A DNA stretch of 18,523 bases from Desulfobacterales bacterium (GTDB taxonomy: Bacteria > Desulfobacterota > DSM-4660 > Desulfatiglandales > JALVZP01), in NCBI GenBank assembly GCA_027064285.1, contig JAMOPX010000063.1, positions 1 to 18,523 on the forward strand, written 5' to 3'. Of the stretch, positions 15,238 through 18,523 are shown one piece after another. The notes under the pieces are model-generated. The model had not been told where the DNA came from. It saw nothing but the letters and a program-made list of their open reading frames with translations, and ran no database searches. How positions within the stretch are numbered: position 1 is the stretch's first letter; every line of letters begins with the position of its first letter. The translations under genes and the position numbers were made by a program.

Positions 15238-15598
15238 TCATCTGCCTAATCTATAATCACAACTAAGCCCTCTATTGAGCAAAAACAGCTTCACAGCAGA
15301 AATTTTAGGCCTTAAACCTATATCTGGATACTCATAGATGATAAGGTATTCATTCTGATTACCAGATGTATTAAAATGTAGCTAAATTATTACATATCTG
15401 GTAATCAGAAGAATCAACCCTGCTTAAAAGCGAACTACTACTCCCTATCCCTATAAGGAACTCAGGAGATACTTTGTAAAGAAAATCTATAAGTTTTAAA
15501 TTCTCAATCAGTCCTGGGGAGTTCTCTCCCACTCTTGCTATGTTGTATAAGCCTACAAGATCTGTATTAAAAAGCTTATTTAAAATCTTAATTTCCAT
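15238..15598 (-). pseudogene. Small unidentified gene interrupted by a 43-nt quasi-palindromic insertion
   Basis: The ATG at 15598 has a good TAGGAGAG ribosome site and opens a 75-residue frame (MEIKILNKLFNTDLVGLYNI at the start) that ends at 15371. A longer version from 15652 lacks a ribosome site. Downstream, a different frame continues as protein-like sequence (NEYLIIYEYPDIGLRPKI, then LFLLNRGLSCDYRLGR) to a stop at 15238. Removing 43 nt between the CAG of the SSDYQ codons and the AAT of NEYL restores one frame of 105 codons plus stop. The removed segment carries the second arm of a perfect 15-bp inverted repeat. I do not recognise the protein family. The alternative is an intact 75-residue protein followed by a chance open frame. 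Confidence 0.45.
15353..15410. repeat. Perfect 15-bp inverted repeat
   Basis: TTCTGATTACCAGAT (15353-15367) and ATCTGGTAATCAGAA (15396-15410) are exact reverse complements around a 28-nt spacer, which itself holds a nested ATGTA/TACAT pair. It overlaps the 3' end of the 75-residue frame. It lacks a T-run, so it is unlikely to be a terminator. Confidence 0.85.
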
Positions 15599-15669
15599 TA
15601 ACTCTCCTACTTTTGTATTTTGAAATGTAATATTTTTGAAATATATTGTCAAGTATAGCTAAAAACTAA

Positions 15670-15800
15670 TAATACCAATACCGATTATGTATTCACTTTA
15701 TAAATTTTCGAGTTGGAAGCTATCACCCACCACTTCTTGGCTGGAATAAGATTATATGGAAATTTCCTTAAAGGATTATTTTAAAACAGTATTGGTATTA
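15670..15800. mobile_element. 131-bp MITE of IS630/mariner type
   Basis: TA plus ATACCAATACCG at the left (15670-15683) mirrors CAGTATTGGTAT plus TA at the right (15787-15800), with one mismatch over 12 bases. The TA at each edge fits the TA target-site duplication of IS630/Tc1-mariner elements. The interior has no coding capacity. The ends match the terminal repeat of the broken IS630-type element at 13409-13422, and the right 50 bp match the relic at 12743-12790. It inserted in the region upstream of the moeA pair. Confidence 0.75.
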
Positions 15801-15824
15801 TACTATCTTTTTAAGGGATGGTTT

Positions 15825-15834
15825 TGTGATCACA
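15825..15834. promoter_or_regulatory. Palindrome TGTGATCACA upstream of moeA
   Basis: A perfect 10-bp palindrome lies 82 nt before the moeA start, between the MITE and the gene. It is too short to be a CRP/FNR-type site, which needs a spacer between the TGTGA and TCACA halves. It could be an operator for an unknown regulator or chance. Confidence 0.2.
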
Positions 15835-15915
15835 GATAAAATCAAATAGAGATTGACTCAGAATCAAAAATATAAAAAAATGCCTTTCGTAATAAAATGG
15901 AATCGGAGAAAAGAT

Positions 15916-17169
15916 ATGAAAAAAGACTTTTTCAAACTCATCCCTCCTGAAAAGGCAATCAAAATAATAAACCAGTTCTCTTCAATAAGTGAAGAAGAAC
16001 AGCTTTCTATTGATCAGGCACTTGGAAGAGTGCTTTCTGAAGATATATACGCTCCTTCTGATATGCCGGGATTTTATAGGGCCACAATGGATGGATATGC
16101 AGTAAGGGCAAAAGATACCTTTGGTGCAAGCCCTACTCTTCCTGCTCTGCTGGAGGTAAAAGGAGAGGTAAAGATGGGAGAAGTACCTGAGATAAAGATT
16201 GAAGAAGGACAGGCTGCCAAGATATCTACAGGTGGAATGCTTCCAGAAGGCGCTGACGGCGTTGTGATGATAGAGTATTGCCACATAATAGATGAAAAGA
16301 CCATAGAAGTAGAAAAGGCAATATCTCCATTGGAAAATGTAATGCTTCCTGATGATGATGTAAAAAAAGGAGAGCTTATATTAAAAAAAGGAAAAAGGCT
16401 GAGAGCACAAGACATAGGAGCTCTTGCAGGGCTGGGTATAGAATATGTAAAAGTCCATAGAAAACCTAAGATAGCAATTATCTCCACTGGAGATGAAGTA
16501 ATACCGATAAATCAAAATCCAAGACCCGGTCAGGTAAGGGATATAAACAGATTCACACTTTCCTGTCTTTGCAGGATATGTGGAGCAGAACCCATATTTT
16601 TAGGCATCTGTCCAGATGATTTTTCTTCTTTAAAGAATTACTTAGAAAATGGACTTAACATAGCAGATTGTGTATGGATTTCAGGAGGAAGTTCTGTTGG
16701 AGTAAGAGATTTAACCTTAAAGGTATTTGAATCCATAGATGGATTTGAACTGCTTGTGCATGGAATAGCTGTTAGTCCTGGAAAGCCCACAATAATAGGC
16801 AAGGTAGGCAAAAAGCCTGTAGTAGGTCTTCCAGGACAGGTAAGTTCTGCATTTATCGTGGCAGAGGTATTTATGAGCAAGCTGATAAGAGTGCTTTCAG
16901 GAGAAAGCTCAGAAGAAGTGCCATTAGAAATAGATGCGTTAATGACAAGAAATATAGAGTCTGCCACAGGAAGAGAAGATTATATAAGAGTAAAGCTTAT
17001 AAGAAAAGGAGATGATCTGCTTGCCGATCCTGTCATAGGAAAATCAGGCCTTATTTCCCCACTTGTAGAAGCTGATGGACTTGTAAGGATAGATATAAAC
17101 AAAGAGGGGGTCTATAAAGGAGAAAAGGTAAAGGTTATTCCATTTTTGTCAAAGGGGGGCTTATGGTAG
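15916..17169 (+). CDS. moeA: Molybdopterin molybdenumtransferase MoeA
   Basis: This 417-residue cytoplasmic protein has the usual MoeA length and layout. The start chosen is the ATG at 15916 with GGAG seven bases upstream; an open extension to a TTG at 15853 lacks a ribosome site. The N-terminal part has the characteristic ATMDGYAVRAKDT segment (about residues 56-68). The central MoCF (MogA-like) domain contains ISTGDEV, SGGSSVGVRD (MPT-binding glycine/serine loop), SPGKPT and GLPGQVSSAF, and a beta-barrel C-terminal domain follows. MoeA inserts molybdate, or tungstate in some anaerobes, into adenylylated molybdopterin. It overlaps the next gene by 7 nt, so the two are co-translated. No Moco riboswitch was recognised upstream. 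Confidence 0.95.
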   Translation: MKKDFFKLIPPEKAIKIINQFSSISEEEQLSIDQALGRVLSEDIYAPSDMPGFYRATMDGYAVRAKDTFGASPTLPALLEVKGEVKMGEVPEIKIEEGQAAKISTGGMLPEGADGVVMIEYCHIIDEKTIEVEKAISPLENVMLPDDDVKKGELILKKGKRLRAQDIGALAGLGIEYVKVHRKPKIAIISTGDEVIPINQNPRPGQVRDINRFTLSCLCRICGAEPIFLGICPDDFSSLKNYLENGLNIADCVWISGGSSVGVRDLTLKVFESIDGFELLVHGIAVSPGKPTIIGKVGKKPVVGLPGQVSSAFIVAEVFMSKLIRVLSGESSEEVPLEIDALMTRNIESATGREDYIRVKLIRKGDDLLADPVIGKSGLISPLVEADGLVRIDINKEGVYKGEKVKVIPFLSKGGLW

Positions 17170-18523
17170 AGAGAAGAGTTTATCTTTCTATGAAACAGCT
17201 TTCTGATGCAAAAAAACTTTTTTTTTCAAGTGTAAAAATAGATGCTCTAAGAAGAGAAGAAAAAATAAAGCCAGAAGATGCTCTTGGAAGGGTAACCTCA
17301 AGACCTATATTTGCAAAGCTTTCCTCACCTCTATTTCATTCTGCAGCAATGGATGGAATAGCTGTAAGGGCAGAAGACACTTATGGCACTACTGATAGAA
17401 GACCAAAGATACTCGAGATAGGAAAAGATGCTGTTTGGGTAAATACAGGAGATCCTATGCCAGAAGGGTTTAACGCAGTAATCATGGTAGAAAAGCTGAA
17501 TCAGTTGAATGAAAAACAGGTAGAAATAAGGGAATCTGCTTATCCATGGCAAAATGTAAGAAAGGTAGGAGAAGACATAGTTGCTACAGAGCTTCTTTTT
17601 CCCAAAAACCATATATTAAAGCCCTATGACCTTGGGGCACTTGTAAGCGCTGGTATTTTTGAATTAGATGTATGGGCAAGACCAAAGGTTGCAATAATTC
17701 CAACAGGATCTGAGCTTGTAAGCTACAGAAATTTAGAAAAATTGGAAAAAGGAAAACTTATAGAATTTAACTCGATCATCCTTTCCTCTCTTGTAAAAGA
17801 AGCTGGAGGAATCCCCACAGTATACGATATCGTGCCAGATGATATGGAAAAGATAAAATCCTCTCTATTAGATGCACTGAATAAAGCAGAGATTGTAATC
17901 ATAAATGCTGGCTCTTCAGCAGGTTCAAGAGACTATACAGTGCATGTTCTAAATGAGCTAGGAAAGGTGCTTGTTCATGGAGTAAGCATAATGCCGGGAA
18001 AACCAACAGTGCTTGCTATAGTGCAAGGAAAGCCTATTATAGGAAATCCTGGATATCCTGTTTCATCTGTGATCTCTTTTGATCAGTTTGTAAGACCTCT
18101 TATTTACTGGCTTCAGGGAATAGAGCCTCCTGAGAGGAAAAAGATCAAAGTTATCCTTTCAAGGGATATAGTCTCTAAGCCAGGGATAGAAGAGTTTGTA
18201 AGAGTAAACATAGGAAAAATAAGAAACAGATATGTAGCTACTCCTCTTCCAAAAGGAGCTGGAGTTCTCACATCCCTTATTAAGGCAGAAGGAATAGTAA
18301 GAGTGGAGTCATTTTCTGAAGGAATATCTCAGTCAGAAGAGGTAGAGGCAGAGCTTTTGGTTGAAGAAAAAGAGCTGAAAAATACCGTTATCATAATAGG
18401 AAGTCATGATATGTGTATTGATATAATTGCAGATGAGGTGAGAAGCAAAGGAATTAGAATCTCATCAAGCAATGTGGGAAGTCTTGCTGGTATAATAGCC
18501 TTAAGAAAAGGCATATCTCATAT
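17163..18523 (+). CDS. Second MoeA with start of a C-terminal periplasmic-binding-protein-like domain (partial)
   Basis: The ATG at 17163 overlaps the end of the first moeA by 7 nt with GGGGGG just upstream. The frame stays open for 453 codons to the window edge. MoeA landmarks are AAMDGIAVRAEDTYG (about residues 61-75), IIPTGSELV, NAGSSAGSRDYT, IMPGKPT and GNPGYPVSS. After the MoeA barrel (to about residue 400) a new domain begins with TVIIIGSHDMCIDIIADE and SSSNVGSLAGIIALRKG. This is the start of the periplasmic-binding/LysR-substrate-type domain known to be fused to some MoeA proteins, where it is thought to sense or hold the oxyanion or a related ligand. The full protein should be near 640 residues. 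Two different MoeA proteins in one operon may divide molybdenum and tungsten insertion, which is inference. Confidence 0.9.
   Translation, partial: MVERRVYLSMKQLSDAKKLFFSSVKIDALRREEKIKPEDALGRVTSRPIFAKLSSPLFHSAAMDGIAVRAEDTYGTTDRRPKILEIGKDAVWVNTGDPMPEGFNAVIMVEKLNQLNEKQVEIRESAYPWQNVRKVGEDIVATELLFPKNHILKPYDLGALVSAGIFELDVWARPKVAIIPTGSELVSYRNLEKLEKGKLIEFNSIILSSLVKEAGGIPTVYDIVPDDMEKIKSSLLDALNKAEIVIINAGSSAGSRDYTVHVLNELGKVLVHGVSIMPGKPTVLAIVQGKPIIGNPGYPVSSVISFDQFVRPLIYWLQGIEPPERKKIKVILSRDIVSKPGIEEFVRVNIGKIRNRYVATPLPKGAGVLTSLIKAEGIVRVESFSEGISQSEEVEAELLVEEKELKNTVIIIGSHDMCIDIIADEVRSKGIRISSSNVGSLAGIIALRKGISH

Noticed and set aside
15853..15915. Upstream TTG start for moeA adding 21 residues
   Set aside because: No ribosome site precedes it, the added residues are unlike MoeA N-termini, and the ATG at 15916 has GGAG at good spacing.
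15601..15915. Moco riboswitch or other known riboswitch upstream of moeA
   Set aside because: The interval is largely filled by the MITE and no conserved riboswitch core could be recognised.
16074..16487. 137-codon minus-strand ORF inside moeA
   Set aside because: Antisense shadow of a well-conserved gene; Ser/Pro-rich composition and no ribosome site.
1..18523. CRISPR array
   Set aside because: No regularly spaced direct repeats with unique spacers were seen; the repeats present are inverted repeats and MITE ends.

Overview
The window is AT-rich (roughly one third GC by eye) bacterial DNA. It carries an HdrD/HmcF-type iron-sulfur oxidoreductase whose reading frame appears to use an in-frame UGA as selenocysteine, and two tandem MoeA-type molybdenum/tungsten cofactor genes. 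Together with the base composition this suggests a strict anaerobe, plausibly a thermophilic sulfate-reducing or syntrophic Desulfobacterota-like lineage. The taxonomic placement is inference only.

Region 1 (positions 12486 down to 25, minus strand) is one tightly packed run of nine genes with overlaps or gaps of a few bases. The order of transcription is: STAS-domain protein, secreted GH2 glycosidase, secreted GH9 glycosidase, membrane cellulose-synthase-like GT2 glycosyltransferase, four consecutive DUF3131 paralogues (an N-terminally membrane-anchored one, two lipoprotein-like ones, and one with a signal peptide and an extra TPR-like N-terminal half), and a second STAS-domain protein. A strong Shine-Dalgarno at positions 1-8 shows that another gene of the run starts just outside the window. 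I read this as an uncharacterised polysaccharide synthesis, trimming and export locus under STAS (partner-switching) control. It is the best candidate here for an undescribed system.

Region 2 (12487-13481) is intergenic and mobile-element debris: a pair of inverted DnaA-box-like sites, a relic end of a small TA-flanked element, and a truncated IS630-family transposase with one recognisable terminal inverted repeat.

Region 3 (13482-14828, plus strand) is the selenoprotein gene with a SECIS-like stem-loop just after the UGA and a strong rho-independent terminator.

Region 4 (14829-15840) contains a hairpin resembling an IS200/IS605-type end, a 56-codon small ORF, tRNA-Ala(GGC) with its terminator, a small gene apparently broken by a 43-nt quasi-palindromic insertion, and an intact 131-bp MITE whose ends match the IS630-type remnant.

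Region 5 (15916 to the end, plus strand) is a two-gene moeA-moeA operon. The second MoeA continues into what looks like a C-terminal periplasmic-binding-protein-like domain and is cut by the window edge.
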